Part shown: in pieces, positions 26,501-46,449 of the stretch
How the letters are laid out: every line of letters starts with the position of its first letter
Numbering within the stretch: position 1 is the first letter of the stretch
Origin: Lingula anatina
Lineage: Eukaryota > Brachiopoda > Lingulata > Lingulida > Lingulidae
Length of the DNA: 64,000 nt
Direction: 5' to 3'
NCBI RefSeq assembly: GCF_001039355.2
Contig: NW_019775829.1
Location: 128,201 to 192,200 of the forward strand
Notes under the pieces: model-generated
The model's input: only the letters and a program-made list of their open reading frames with translations
What the model was told of the DNA's origin: nothing
The model's database searches: none
Program-made: the position numbers and the translations under genes

Positions 26501-28934
26501 GTTTAACAACTCTCTGAACCAGATTATGCTGTGGTTGCCTTCCCTTGCTGTTGAATTAGAACTTTTATTAGTGGCCCACAAGGGAGGGTAGGTGGGGAGG
26601 CTTTTAGATTGTAACGTGATGAAAATGAATATTTCACATCTATTGATTGCAGAGGTTTGCCCTGCATGAAGGCATGACTGAGAACCAGCCTCTTTTATTT
26701 CTCTCAACGTGACATTCAAGTTATCTTGAAAATATTGATTACGGAGGAACAGATACACACTGTTTTTCCCTTATGATATAGTTAACAAAATGCAAAAGAT
26801 CTTAGACTATGTACACATATACATTTAGAATTTATGAAATATCAACAAAATAAGTTATCTCTGCAATGATCCCATTATGACCTAGTAAATACAAATGCCA
26901 AAATCTACTATCATGTCTGCATAACAAATACCTTCATCAATCACGTCTAACATATCAACATAAAACATGCTCAAGAAAGTACTTGAAACCTTGATGGAAC
27001 CAAGCTAAAACCTTCTGTTGGATGTGAGCTTTGTGCTTTATTCGTTATGCCATGATGATTCAAATAGTAGAACAAGCCAATAAAAATTGTGGTGGTACTT
27101 TTTTTTTCAAAATGTTACCGCTTCCAACACATTTAAAGAAAGGTGTTTGAACTGACTGAGAGACAAGCAAATAATTGGAGAAACACGTACAGACAAAATG
27201 AGTATACAAATTGATGGGCAAGCAAAAGAGGATCAAGACAAACAAAAAGATGGATCGAGGCAGGCTCATCACACAGGCAGAAATACAGGCACAAATATGG
27301 TAATTACTCTAACTTTTCAAAGGAAGAAAATAGTGAATTTTACATATACTGCATTTTTAAAGTAATAATTTCTTAAAATTAGAACCTTCTTATTGAGTCG
27401 TAGCAACAAAATTAAAAAGCAGGCTATTCTGTAGTTCTATTCTATACAGTTTAAGCACCACAAATATAATACAGAAATATAATTTTTGAGATTATAAAAA
27501 TAATGTATCTGAAATCTTGATAATTTTTGCCCACTGAAAAGATCGCGTCATCACTGTAACAAACCAGGCAGCCAGCATGCCATCTACACCCAAGAAACAT
27601 ACCATGTGTAACATGCCAAATCACCTTCCAGTAGTAATTAATGCTGAATATAAAGTCCAACGGCAGAGTTATTACTGCCTGAACCACACGTGCGTCACGC
27701 TTTTCAAAATGTCAGCATTTCATGCAGAATCTTCCACTTCAACCATATTGAACTGTGACAAAGTCTTGTCTCTAGATGACATTTGCATTTCCTTCATTAG
27801 AACTCAGGTGAAATGTTAAAGTGAATTTGTGAATGAATGGGATAACCACCTTATACCTCTGACTTTTAGCAAGAAATATTTTGACATGAAATAAAATGCT
27901 AAGACTGACTTTTTTTTTTACCTGAAAACATATAAACAACATAAAGTACTAGTGCAGTGGTAAAAAAAACAATACACACACACACACACCTATGTACTAT
28001 TATAATGTTGCATGTAAGAACATGACAATAAACAATGAATATGCAAAAGACAACCTTCTAGTGTAGGTGTTTCTGAAAACTTATCCAATTTACACTCACA
28101 CAAAACCATTTTATTCATCATAAACCAGTATTCTTTAGTAAGCCCTCATATACACAGGCAGGCATACATACTCAAAGCACAGTACTTGTTTTAAAACCTG
28201 TTTCGGTTTCATTAGGAAGATTGGGCCACAAAACAGAACATTATTCTACCCTCTAATTCATGAGTCTATCAAGCTATGTCAACAGATGATATTCGATGAT
28301 ATTTCATTTTACAGATCAAAAGTGGTGGAATGTCCATTTCAAAAATCTATATGATATATTTCATATATCTACATTACGCAGTGTTTATTTTGCTAGACAT
28401 GTTACCACTTGTTGTAGAATCATCACATTAAATTTTTTACATGACTATTAAAATATAAGGTTCACTCCTCTTTTTAGATTCATGCTTTCCTAAAAAAAAA
28501 AAAGTTAATGGTCTATCATATCTGGAGAGCTCAGAGAGGATAGTGACCTGGATGCATGACCTACATCTTAATAAAAAAATCAATTCTAGCATTGTCTGTG
28601 TCCTCATGCGGAGGTAAATAGAATTCACAATATAGAAATTTACATAAAAAAACAGACAGCGTTTATGATACTCTTAATTTAAGTGATTTTTTCTAAATGT
28701 GACAAAAACAACTAAATGTGTTTAACTCCAATAGATGTTACACGAAAACTCTGTTCTTCAGCTAAGATGTATTCAACTCCCAAAGGTGCCATAGTATACC
28801 TGCTGTACCCTATTAATAACTTGGTCTTGTTAACCTTTTGACTTCAACTAACTCTTTCACCAATTATTTTCTGACAAATTCTAAAATCATAAAATCATTC
28901 ATCTTATTAATTATACTGGAGTGAATGTACTTAC
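23568..28934 (-). other. Probable 5' UTR intron of the PLDLS/AT-hook gene
   Basis: About 5.4 kb between the acceptor before the start-codon exon (TTCATTCTCAG, exon from 23567) and a small candidate exon at 28969-28935. It contains a poly-T run at about 24820-24835, GT/GA-rich simple sequence at about 24353-24388, a poly-G run at about 25396-25407, a (CA)n at about 27974-27989 and one copy of a dispersed repeat at 27366-27550. No other gene was seen. Confidence 0.45.
27366..27550 (+). repeat. Dispersed repeat, copy 1
   Basis: Shares an extended, gapped match with 33175-33345 (same orientation) and about 33950-34110 (opposite orientation). Shared landmarks are TAGCAACAAAATTAAAAA, GCACCACAAAT and TTTTTGCCCA(C/T)TGAAAAG. 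An old, unclassified, non-coding mobile element. Confidence 0.65.
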
Positions 28935-28969
28935 AGTCTGCTTGGAACACCTGTCATATCACTGGAGAA
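28935..28969 (-). other. Candidate small 5' untranslated exon
   Basis: On the minus strand a 35-base segment lies between a good acceptor (TTTTTTCTCTCAG) and a perfect GTAAGT donor. It carries stops in the frame entered from the upstream candidate exon, so it is placed in the 5' UTR of the PLDLS/AT-hook gene. Confidence 0.4.
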
Positions 28970-29728
28970 CTGAGAGAAAAAAATAGTTAAAGAACCAAAC
29001 TTGCACCCACAGATTGTGGTGGACACATGGGAACTTTATCACCATCCCAGTCCTCAATTCACGGTAAATAGGATATGACACAAACACGGATCAAAATCTA
29101 CCAACCGTGACACAGAAAAACAAAACACTAAACAGACTGCTAATTAAGGAATAAACTGGTTTTAAGAAGTAACATTTACCGTAGACGATTACCCCGAGAA
29201 CGGCTGAAATTAGTGCGGTACAAGCAGCAGTGGTCACAGTGTAAACACGAACGTTAGTCGTCGCCGTCTTGTGCCGAATCTGACCCCTTGATTCATCTTG
29301 AGTTGCAGTGATATGGAAGTGTGTCAGAGCACGTAGTACATTGTCCCAGCCGTGCGTTTATTGCAAATTCATGAACAAGCCGCCGGTAACTGAATCTCTT
29401 TGTATCGCACACGGTCGTGGTGCGTGACTTCAATAAAACGCCCCTTGTGAATGGCAAGTGAAATGTGAGGTAACGTGAGCCATTTATCAGCGCGTCGTGT
29501 GTAGGCTTCGCTGTGTTCAATATTAACCACGGCGGAGGAGGGGTCAAGTCACGAACTGCAAGCATGCATATTTTCCACTCCTCCAGAGCGGCCTCGGTTG
29601 CTGTGCTGATAAGGCCACATGAATTAAACTATAACCCAAGTCTCTGCCAGGGGCTGGCTACTACACTACAGACACCCTAAATGACACACAGGGGGTTAAT
29701 AAATTACATTAACAAAAATATGTCTTAC

Positions 29729-29810
29729 CCATCCGGTTTAAAACCGAAACAATTTTCTCCGGCTTAGTTGATGGAGAAGGAATCCTAGTCATCTTCCTGG
29801 CCGAGACGGA
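29729..29810 (-). other. Candidate first exon with uORF for the minus-strand regulator gene
   Basis: On the minus strand an ATG at 29792 in good context opens 21 codons (MTRIPSPSTKPEK...) before a strong GTAAGA donor at 29728. Splicing to the 35-base exon or to the start-codon exon hits a stop quickly, so this looks like a non-coding first exon with a short upstream ORF. It could instead be the first exon of a different transcript. Confidence 0.4.
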
Positions 29811-30157
29811 AACTTGTCACGATATCCACCAATAATGCTTGCCAATAAAATAGATCAGATAAAACGCGCGAAAATACTGTACATTAATAAATACGTGTTT
29901 TCTTTAAACTACATTGCATTGTTTAGCACGAAAAATGTTTATATTAGAAATTATTTGACCTTCATAAATGACAGGATATATTTATCTGAATGGACTCAAG
30001 AAGGTTGCATCGTACCCCAATCCATCTACCCGAATGACGCGCGTTTTACAACGCCAAATAATCGATGTAATATGTTTCCCATTTCAATTATGAGGAAAGG
30101 GCTATAAAATTTCCAGCTGTAGATTTCTTTTATAATTTGGTTGTTTTACGCATAATA
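29811..30157. promoter_or_regulatory. Short head-to-head promoter region between minus-strand regulator and NABP
   Basis: About 350 bp separate two divergent candidate first exons (ATG at 29792 on minus, ATG at 30158 on plus). It contains scattered CpG (AAACGCGCG at about 29863, GACGCGCG at about 30036) in otherwise AT-rich DNA, as expected of a shared bidirectional promoter. No TATA box is placed convincingly. Confidence 0.4.
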
Positions 30158-39001
<8,844 letters not shown>

Positions 39002-39606
39002 CACACACTATACATCTGTTGGTCAGAAAAATGCATTTTAGAAGCACAATCATTCCCCTGTGCCCTTGTAAGAAGTGGATAAAGACAGGGCAGCAGAAAA
39101 CAGAAATGTCTCGTTTCTGTTGGTCAGGAAATAACAGATACCAACATATAACTGGTCAGTTGTCTGCATTTAAGAAGTATCTGCACCGTTCACTATCTGA
39201 CGAAGGGCTTCGAGGAAAAGGCCAAAGACTACAGCCAATACTTGTACGTGCTAGAAGGCCATCCCAAATTATAAACACTTTGTGCTTGCCTCATAATACA
39301 TTTAATGCTGTATTGTAGCTAAATAGTATGTATAGTATAGATTGTTTTAACCTAAGATATAATATGCCTGGGTTAAACTTGCTATTCAGATCTGCATCAA
39401 GCAAGAGAATGGGAATTCTGACCACAAACCTTCATTTTAGTCCTTTGACCCTAATATGAATGCAAAGAAAGTAGTTCCAAAGTGAGTGTTATAAACCACT
39501 GAAATCTGAACTCTATATCAACTTTTTTGAGTAACCAATTCTAAAACTAAGGGTCTTGTTTAATGACAACTGAGAAAGGCATAACAGCCATGGGTTTGTT
39601 AAATGT
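39002..39606 (+). other. NABP 3' untranslated region
   Basis: Follows the TAA at 38999-39001. An AATAAA lies further on at 39785-39790, inside the duplicated block, so the mature 3' end probably lies near 39.8 kb. No coding content was recognised. Confidence 0.5.
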
Positions 39607-40279
39607 TCTGAACTAGAGAGGAAGGTGGTTATAATCATAAGCATACTCAGTATGTGTTAAATCATGAGATGTCATATGGCTTTAAATTATGAAAATATGA
39701 CTGTGCTACCCGTACAAAAGCACAGAGACTGATCTGAAAAGAAAAAAAAAACTCCCTGCCAAAGACATGTAAAATGACATCGAGAATAAATGAAGATGCT
39801 TTAACTGCATTTTTAAGAGAGAGGAAGAACTTGCTCTCTAAACTAAGTCATATTCAGAGAGTCAGGTGTGCCTGACTTTTAGGTGTTTCTTGAATGTAGA
39901 ATTTATCAAAAGTTGTTTGAGTCATCTGAAACACTTCAATATATGGCAAAATCACTTCCGTATATCTTACCTTGGCAAAGAGACTGCATTTCCTTTCATA
40001 CTTCAAAATCCCCGAGAACTGATTTTGGAGGCATACCCGGTTAGTTGTTACCCTGTATGAATTTGGTATAATTAAGTGGCTTTTATGATGGTGACTTTGA
40101 ATTTTTTCTTTTTTTAATTCAGTGCAATAGAAATGTTGTGGAAGCAATCCTGTATTTGCCATTCAATTTCACTGTCAACCATACAAATGCATGTTCTAAC
40201 CTGTTAATGATAATAAAAGAAATTATGGTATTTAAAATGTATGGGAATATTGGTTTTGAATTTTGTATAATGTAGTAAT
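39607..40279 (+). repeat. Duplicated block, copy A
   Basis: 673 bp from CTGAACTAGAGAGGAAGG to TATAATGTAGTAAT, matched by 41987-42660 with only about a dozen differences. It ends at an N (40280). This is probably NABP 3' UTR or downstream sequence present twice, either as a recent duplication or as two haplotypes placed in series by the assembler. Confidence 0.9.
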
Positions 40280-40280
40280 N

Positions 40281-40520
40281 CAACCAAACTTAACTATGAC
40301 TGGAATGACGTGGTCATTAGGTGACAACATGGAATGACTGACGTTGTCTCTGACGACAACATGACGTTGTCCCTAAAAGACAACCAAACTTAACTATGAC
40401 TGGAATGACGTGGTCACTAGATGACAACCTAGAATAATTGACGTTGTCTCCGAGGACAACATGACTTAACTACGACTGGAATGACGTGGTCATTTTATGA
40501 CAACATGGAATGGTTAGAAA
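40281..40520. repeat. ~100-bp tandem repeat inside the LTR element
   Basis: About 2.4 copies of a unit containing CTTAACTATGACTGGAATGA, CGTGGTCA and GACGTTGTCTC, diverged by a few percent. Confidence 0.85.
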
Positions 40521-40932
40521 GGAAAATAAGCGAAAATGAAATAATAAATAAAAACTGCCCTACGCTTAGCCTTAACTACTCACTGCTGTCAAGAAATTGA
40601 CGGCTGTGAAAATAACGAACTTAAATACTTACTGCTGTCAATAAAACAACTGCAGTAGCAATAACAAACTTAACTAGTCTGTGTCCATAATCGGACTCAG
40701 TATAAACTGTTCTAGTAAGTAATAAAAACTGGGGCTACATGGGAATAAAGTTTCCATAAAACTTCTACGTCAATCTAGCAACGGTTATAATCTACCGTTC
40801 ACTCCACCAAACATTTAAATCTCTAAAATAAGACCCCCCTTAAAATATATGAGAATAAAATGGAGCGGGCTAGCCCCGAGGGGCTGCCCTGACGCTTACT
40901 GATAACTCTCTTCTTAGTCCGGTCTCAGTCTG

Positions 40933-41010
40933 TACTCGAATCTGTAAAACGCTCTCACTTTACTCGAATCTGTAAAACGCTCTCACTTTACTCGAATCTG
41001 TAAAACGCTC
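40933..41010. repeat. 28-bp tandem repeat, about three copies
   Basis: The unit TACTCGAATCTGTAAAACGC plus TCTCACTT is repeated almost perfectly, within the presumed 3' LTR. Confidence 0.9.
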
Positions 41011-41986
41011 CTTTTCACACAGCGCGCCACTCTATTTATACTCTGACGCGGCGACGTCATCAGTCGCGCGAAGCACGAGCTTCGCGTACGGCGTAGGTCA
41101 GCATGAAGTGGCATATACTGATATGGTGGCTTCCATGCATCGTCGATGCACTGTATCGGTCGTTTTGTCATCTTTAGATTAAAGTTTCTTGCAATTGACG
41201 GAAATATTTGTAGTAGGGGGGACCAAATAAAGGTGGAGGGCAGGTACGCAACCGCTAACCCTTCCAAAGTGAATTTCTGAAGAGATTAGGTGAAAATGTT
41301 GTATTGGAATGCAAAACGGAGGGGGGGGGGGACGTTACACTGCCCCCAACCTTTTAAATTTGATTCTCCCGAATCAAAGTAAGGCTTAGTTGTTAATTCA
41401 TTGACTTTGTTCCTTGTTGCGGACGATCTTACGCCTCCCATCTTGATACCATCTTTAATCCCGTTCCACCAGTAGGGGCTTCTCCGGTACGTCTGGGCTC
41501 TAAGGAAAACGAACTTTCTAGTGGCCTGGCTGCCCTGACCTTTGGATAGCTCGCCTCGCCCTCCACCCTCAGGGGAGCTGAGAGCTTTGGGCAACTTGAG
41601 CAAGACAGAGTGACACCAAGAGAGGAGTAGGGAAACTTCCGCCTCACACTTCATTTCATGCCATCTTCATCTATGGTTTCGAATCGTCATTCTATACCAC
41701 GTGCTCCTTCCCGTTGGGTGGGTTTTTCCCAGGTCTTCTCCACAGCCTCGATCTGCAGTACGGCTTCTGTTATTCATTACCATTGTTTGGAATTCTGAGA
41801 TTAAAGGAATTGATTCAGTCGAATTTTGTAGACGCAAGCTTACATGCCTTAATTCCGAAGGTAATTGGTACATCCCACCGCTGCCACCAATGTAACGCGA
41901 CGCGGCCGTCCGCCTCGAATCGGCGACGACACCCCGACGCGGTGTGGGATTGATGTTGCCTGTACCTTGGGGAAAGTCTANACTAT

Positions 41987-42660
41987 GCTGAACTAGAGAG
42001 GAAGGTGGTTATAATCATAGGCATACTCAGTATGTGTGAAATCATGAGATGTCATATGGCTTTAAATTATGAAAATATGTCTGTGCTACCCGTACAAAAG
42101 CACAGAGACTGATCTGAAAAGAAAAAAAAAACTCCCTGCCAAAGACATGTAAAATGACATTGAGAATAAATGAAGATGCTTTACCTGCATTTTTAAGAGA
42201 GAGGAAGAACTTGCTCTCTAAACTAAGTCATATTCAGAGAGTCAGGTGTGCCTGACTTTTGGGTGTTTCTTGAATGAAGAATTTATCAAAAGTTGTTTGA
42301 GTCATCTGAAACACTTCAATATATGGCAAAATCACTTCTGTATATCTTACCTTGGAAAAGAGACTGCATTTCCTTTCATACTTCAAAATCCCCGAGAACT
42401 GATTTTGGAGGCATACCCGGTTAGTTGTTACCCTGTATGAATTTGGTATAATTAAGTGGCTTTTATGATGGTGACTTTGAATTTTTTTCTTTTTTTAATT
42501 CAGTGCAATAGAAATGTTGTGGAAGCAATCCTGTATTTGCCATTCAATTTCACTGTCAACCATACAAATGCATGTTCTAACCTGTTAATGATAATAAAAG
42601 AAATTATGGTATTTAAAATGTATGGGAATATTGGTTTTGAAATTTGTATAATGTAGTAAT
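41987..42660 (+). repeat. Duplicated block, copy B
   Basis: The second copy of 39607-40279. Unlike copy A it continues without a break into unique sequence (TATAGATAAAATTTTAG...), while its left side abuts the N at 41981. Confidence 0.9.
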
Positions 42661-42798
42661 TATAGATAAAATTTTAGATGTATCAATATTACCACTCCAT
42701 ACTTTATTTCATCATGAATTCTCCTACAATCCAACATACACTCTTTATTTTTAGTAACTGACTGTAGTGTTGTGAAGAATACATGCCCATATAATATA

Positions 42799-43430
42799 CT
42801 GAACAAAAATATAAACGCACGAAACTAAAATGGTCAGTTGAAATGGATAATCGTGAAATATGCCCAGGTTGATGGTTTACTTGTGAACTTATGGATTTGT
42901 TTTGATCAATTATAGTGGTCTGGTTTCACTTGGTCACTCCCTGTGAGTATACTCAAAGGTTCAGTTTTTACACCCATAAGACTAATGGAGCATGACGGAG
43001 TAGAGGTCAATCTGCAAGACCAATACTTGGACACTCTCTACCGTCTAGGCAATAAAAGGACACACCAAAATGTGTATTTCTGCCACTTGTCAACATGCCA
43101 CAGATGTCTGGAACCATGAGGGAGCATGCCATCAGCATGCTCAATGCTGGCTTGTCAGTAACAGAAGTTGCAGCATGCCTGAATGTGCAACATTCCACTG
43201 TCAGCCGTCTGGGAACACACTTCAGAGACACTGGTAGCATTAGGAACCACCCTCACGCACCATGTCGCCCAACAAACACCTGTGGAATGTTCTGGATCAG
43301 AGTTTTCAGCCATCATGTTCCAGCTCTCGAAAATGTTCGCCAACTGCAAGAAGCACTCCAGGAGGAATGGGATAATATCCCTCAGGCCTCTATTGACAAC
43401 TTAGTGATGTATAGATTGGAATACCAAATA
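42799..43430 (+). mobile_element. Tc1/mariner deletion derivative, left (plus) copy
   Basis: Begins with the terminal repeat CTGAACAAAAATATAAACGC directly after a TA (42797-42798), the Tc1/mariner target. It is colinear with the reverse complement of the right-hand element through about 43410 and then diverges. It carries an open frame at 43095-43436 (113 codons). Confidence 0.85.
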
Positions 43431-43436
43431 TTCTGA
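43095..43436 (+). pseudogene. Internally deleted Tc1-like transposase ORF (plus copy)
   Basis: A 113-residue ORF. Its N-terminal half is the transposase helix-turn-helix (MLNAGLSVTEVAACLNV, HSTVSRLGTHFRDTGS). It is joined through RPTNTCGMF to the C-terminal family tail (VRQLQEALQEEWDNIPQASI). The catalytic DDE core that should lie between is missing, so it cannot transpose by itself. The same deletion junction occurs in the minus copy, so both descend from one deleted parent. Confidence 0.8.
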
Positions 43437-44286
43437 ACAAAAATATAAATGCACGAAAGAATAATATGTAGATTTATTTTCATTTATGGAACTAGAGTAT
43501 GTAGCCAAAAATAACAGCATATTTTTCTCGACAAATAGACATCATTTGAGAGCATTAGGGGAAGTTTAAATGCATAGTCCAAGAGTTAGGGCATCAAATA
43601 CACCATGGGGGTCAACATCCTGAGTTCACAGACACCATTAAATTTGTGCAGAGCCATACACCAGCGGTGCATGGACATCACTAAGTTGTCAATAGAGGCC
43701 TAAGGAATATTATCCCATTCCTCCTGGAGTGCTTCTTGCAGTTGGCAAACATTTTCGAGAGCTGAAACATGATGGCTGAAAACTCTGATCCAGAACATTC
43801 CACAGGCGTTTGTTGGGCGACATGGTGCATGAGGGTGGTTCCTAATGCTACCAGTGTCTCTGAAGCATGTTCCCAGACGGCTGACAGTGGAATGATGCAC
43901 ATTCAGGCATGCTGCAACTTCTGTTACTGACAAGCCAGCATTAAGCATGCTGATGGCATGCTCCCTCATGGTTCCATACATCTGTGGCATGTTGACAAGT
44001 GGCAGAAATACACATTTTGGTGTGTCCTTTTATTGCCTAGACGGTAGAGAGTGTCCGAGTATTGGTCTTGCAGATTGACCTCTACTCCGTCATGCTCCAT
44101 TTGTCTTATGGGTGTAAAAACTGAACCTTTGAGTATACTCACGGGGAGCGGCCAAGTGAAACCAGACCACTATAATTGATCAAAACAAATCCATCAGTTC
44201 ACAAATAAACCATTAACCTGGGCATATTTCATGATTATCCATTTCAACTGACCATTTTAGTTTCGTGCGTTTATATTTTTGTTCAG
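43433..44286 (-). mobile_element. Tc1/mariner deletion derivative, right (minus) copy
   Basis: Bounded by a terminal repeat at 43433 (CTGAACAAAAATATAAATGC) and its inverse ending GTTCAG at 44286, followed by TA (44287-44288). At about 854 bp it appears to be a full-length member of a deleted (MITE-like) subfamily. With the left copy it forms a large inverted repeat with arms of about 600 bp. Confidence 0.85.
43700..43990 (-). pseudogene. Internally deleted Tc1-like transposase ORF (minus copy)
   Basis: At least 96 residues, nearly identical to the plus copy (same helix-turn-helix, same RPTN/CGMF junction, same EALQEEWDNIP tail), with a handful of substitutions. It lacks the catalytic core. 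The frame stops soon after the tail. Confidence 0.8.
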
Positions 44287-44288
44287 TA

Positions 44289-45671
44289 TAATTGTATTCA
44301 ATTCCATGATTTCAACTAAAGTCATTTCACATCTACTGTTTTGGGCACCTTATTGCTGTTCGGCTCTTTCCAATTAACATGTTCGTCTGATTTGTTTCAA
44401 GTCTTGTTTACCTGTATGTCAGATTTTACTGTCAAAGGCGCTAAGTTAATAATCTAGTCCATCGCCCACACCTGAGCAGGTACCGTAATGTTGCGTCTCC
44501 TATCACGTTACTAATAGGTTTTCCACTCATTGATTTTATATCTGAGATCAACACAATAAATACTTCCTTGGGTTGAAACGATCTGTCATTTTCACATGGT
44601 TACAGCAGAAAGCTGTCGCTAGGAGACGATAGTGACGGTAAGAGAACTATAGATCTAACCAAATGTCCTCTCCTCAAGAAGCTGGCGAAAAACGAGTGGG
44701 ATACTGGGACGCCCTGGATAAATTCTCAAGGAAGCATACTTCCTAAATATACTTTTCTTTAGTAAAAACATTGTTTTGTGATTATTTTTAAATAAATTTA
44801 TGTTCAAAAATGTTTTTAAAAAAGATTTTTAGTGGTGGGATGTCTTCGATGTTTTGCATGTATTTTAATACATGCAAATTCCCATTATAATACTAATAGG
44901 ATATTTGGCAATTAGACATGTTATAATATGGAAGAAGTTAGCTGATGTTGAGTATTTTCAGCATTGGTTATTTAAAGCTATAATGAGAGAATCCCAATTG
45001 TTTTTGTTTTAGAAAAGGAAAAAAAGATGTGAAGAAAGCCATGCATTTAGCACGTTCATGCGCAACACAATGTGACAACGGTAATCATCGTATGATTGCG
45101 ATAGGTGAGAAAAACACAACCAGCACAACCAGTCTTTGCGATAGGCAAACACGCAGTCTGATTTTAAATGCGGATAAGTAAAACGTGATGTTTATTGTGT
45201 TATTATCTCGGCTTATAACAAAATTGTATAGATATCAATTAAAATTAGTGGCAAATAATTGTTCTCAACTTTTTCAAGGGCATATTTTGCGGGTATAGTG
45301 GGCCTACATGGATGTGAATTTTGTGGATGAGCCACGCCCATTTCGAGCAACGCCAAAAAGGTTTTAACGAGAAACCATTAAATGCCCATTATGCTTTAAT
45401 AAGCAATTTTGCTGACAAATATTGGAAATTTAAAAAACGATGTATGACTTAACAATAACGTGGGCTTATACAGACAGCATAAAGAAATCAAATGAAACCC
45501 CATCAAAAGGCTTTGTTTCTTGGTTTCTTTTGTTGGGAGTTGCACCTTTACATGTATTTTAACAGCATTGAGGCGAAGTTGTTACTGCCATTTTCACAGA
45601 GAAAAGAATCAAACGCATAAAACTCAATTATTTTTCTCTCCGAATCATCATTCAGGTCTTTTTGTTATTCC

Positions 45672-45717
<46 letters not shown>

Positions 45718-46449
45718 GGCCTATCTTTCCCCAAGTTAAACGTTTGATCATCATACTGTATTACATTTTGTGTTAAAAATTAATAATTAACATGTTGCTT
45801 TCTCTGCATAAAAAAAGAGACGGGGATGAAGAAAAAATAATACATTTCACATTCATGATTGTTCTTTTTTGTTCTTTGTTAATTTTTGAAGACTCCACTT
45901 TGAATGACGTAAGTGGTCATAATTCAGCTGCTAAATCAGTTACACTTAACATTTTCACTTGCATCCATATTTTTTTATAATTTGTTTTTTATTAATTTTT
46001 AAATCGATTTATGTTCATATTTTAATAATATTTCAACCCACTTGTTTTTACTTGATTAAATTCAAGTTCAATATTGTCTAAGATGATGGCATTTGGAGAT
46101 GTTTGTGGCATTTTTACACCTCCGCATATAATATTGATTTTGCCATACCTGCCACTCTCTCTCCTTTCATAGTGATTGATCCTCAGCATACCTTTCCGTT
46201 GACTGAGCATTTCCTACGCGTAGCGACCTAACGAAAACAATGCATACAGCCCTGCGCCACCCGGCGGGACTATTTGCAGTAATTGGATATTTAAACCGTT
46301 TTTAAAAGATACTAGATGAGCATAATTCTTTTTAAGAAATAAAATAGAAAATTCATATTATTGTAAAATGCGTAAATAGTTGTTACTGTTATAAGCGTAT
46401 TTGATAGGTATTGAGGATATTAAACCCGTTGGACTATATTTTGACGCGC
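44289..46449. promoter_or_regulatory. Upstream region of CTNNB1
   Basis: No confident gene. It contains an exon-like segment near 44610-44639 (CGCTAGGAGACG... before a GTAAGA donor), a 27-codon open frame at 44663, a (TC)n run at 45673-45713 and, on the minus strand, a CpG-bearing segment at about 46195-46265 with an ATG and a weak GTATGC donor that may mark a divergent transcript. The beta-catenin promoter presumably lies toward the right end. Confidence 0.35.
45673..45713. repeat. (TC)n microsatellite
   Basis: About 20 TC units, upstream of CTNNB1. Confidence 0.95.

Larger units (their letters stand above)
40281..41980 (-). mobile_element. Non-autonomous LTR retrotransposon (gypsy-like), minus strand, truncated by Ns
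   Basis: Read on the minus strand: a 5' LTR fragment (41980-41891) ends in ...CGTTACA. TTGGTGGCAG follows, with a primer-binding site at 41889-41871 (TGGTGGCAGCGGTGGGAT) complementary to the 3' end of a tRNA-Leu. About 550 bp of internal DNA comes next, then a purine-rich tract (AAAAGGTTGGGGGCAG), then a 3' LTR beginning TGTAACGTCC at 41339 and running to at least 40281. The TG...CA ends, primer site and polypurine tract are diagnostic of LTR elements. The internal region encodes no protease, reverse transcriptase or integrase, so the element is non-autonomous. Both outer ends run into N positions (40280, 41981), so LTR length and target duplication cannot be read. Confidence 0.7.

Noticed and set aside
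29293-29565. 90-codon minus-strand ORF near the regulator promoter
   Set aside because: No homology, no splice signals in phase with the gene, and low-complexity Pro-rich start; treated as chance.
41286-41654. 122-codon minus-strand ORF
   Set aside because: It lies across the internal region and 3' LTR start of the non-autonomous LTR element. No gag, protease or polymerase motif is present.
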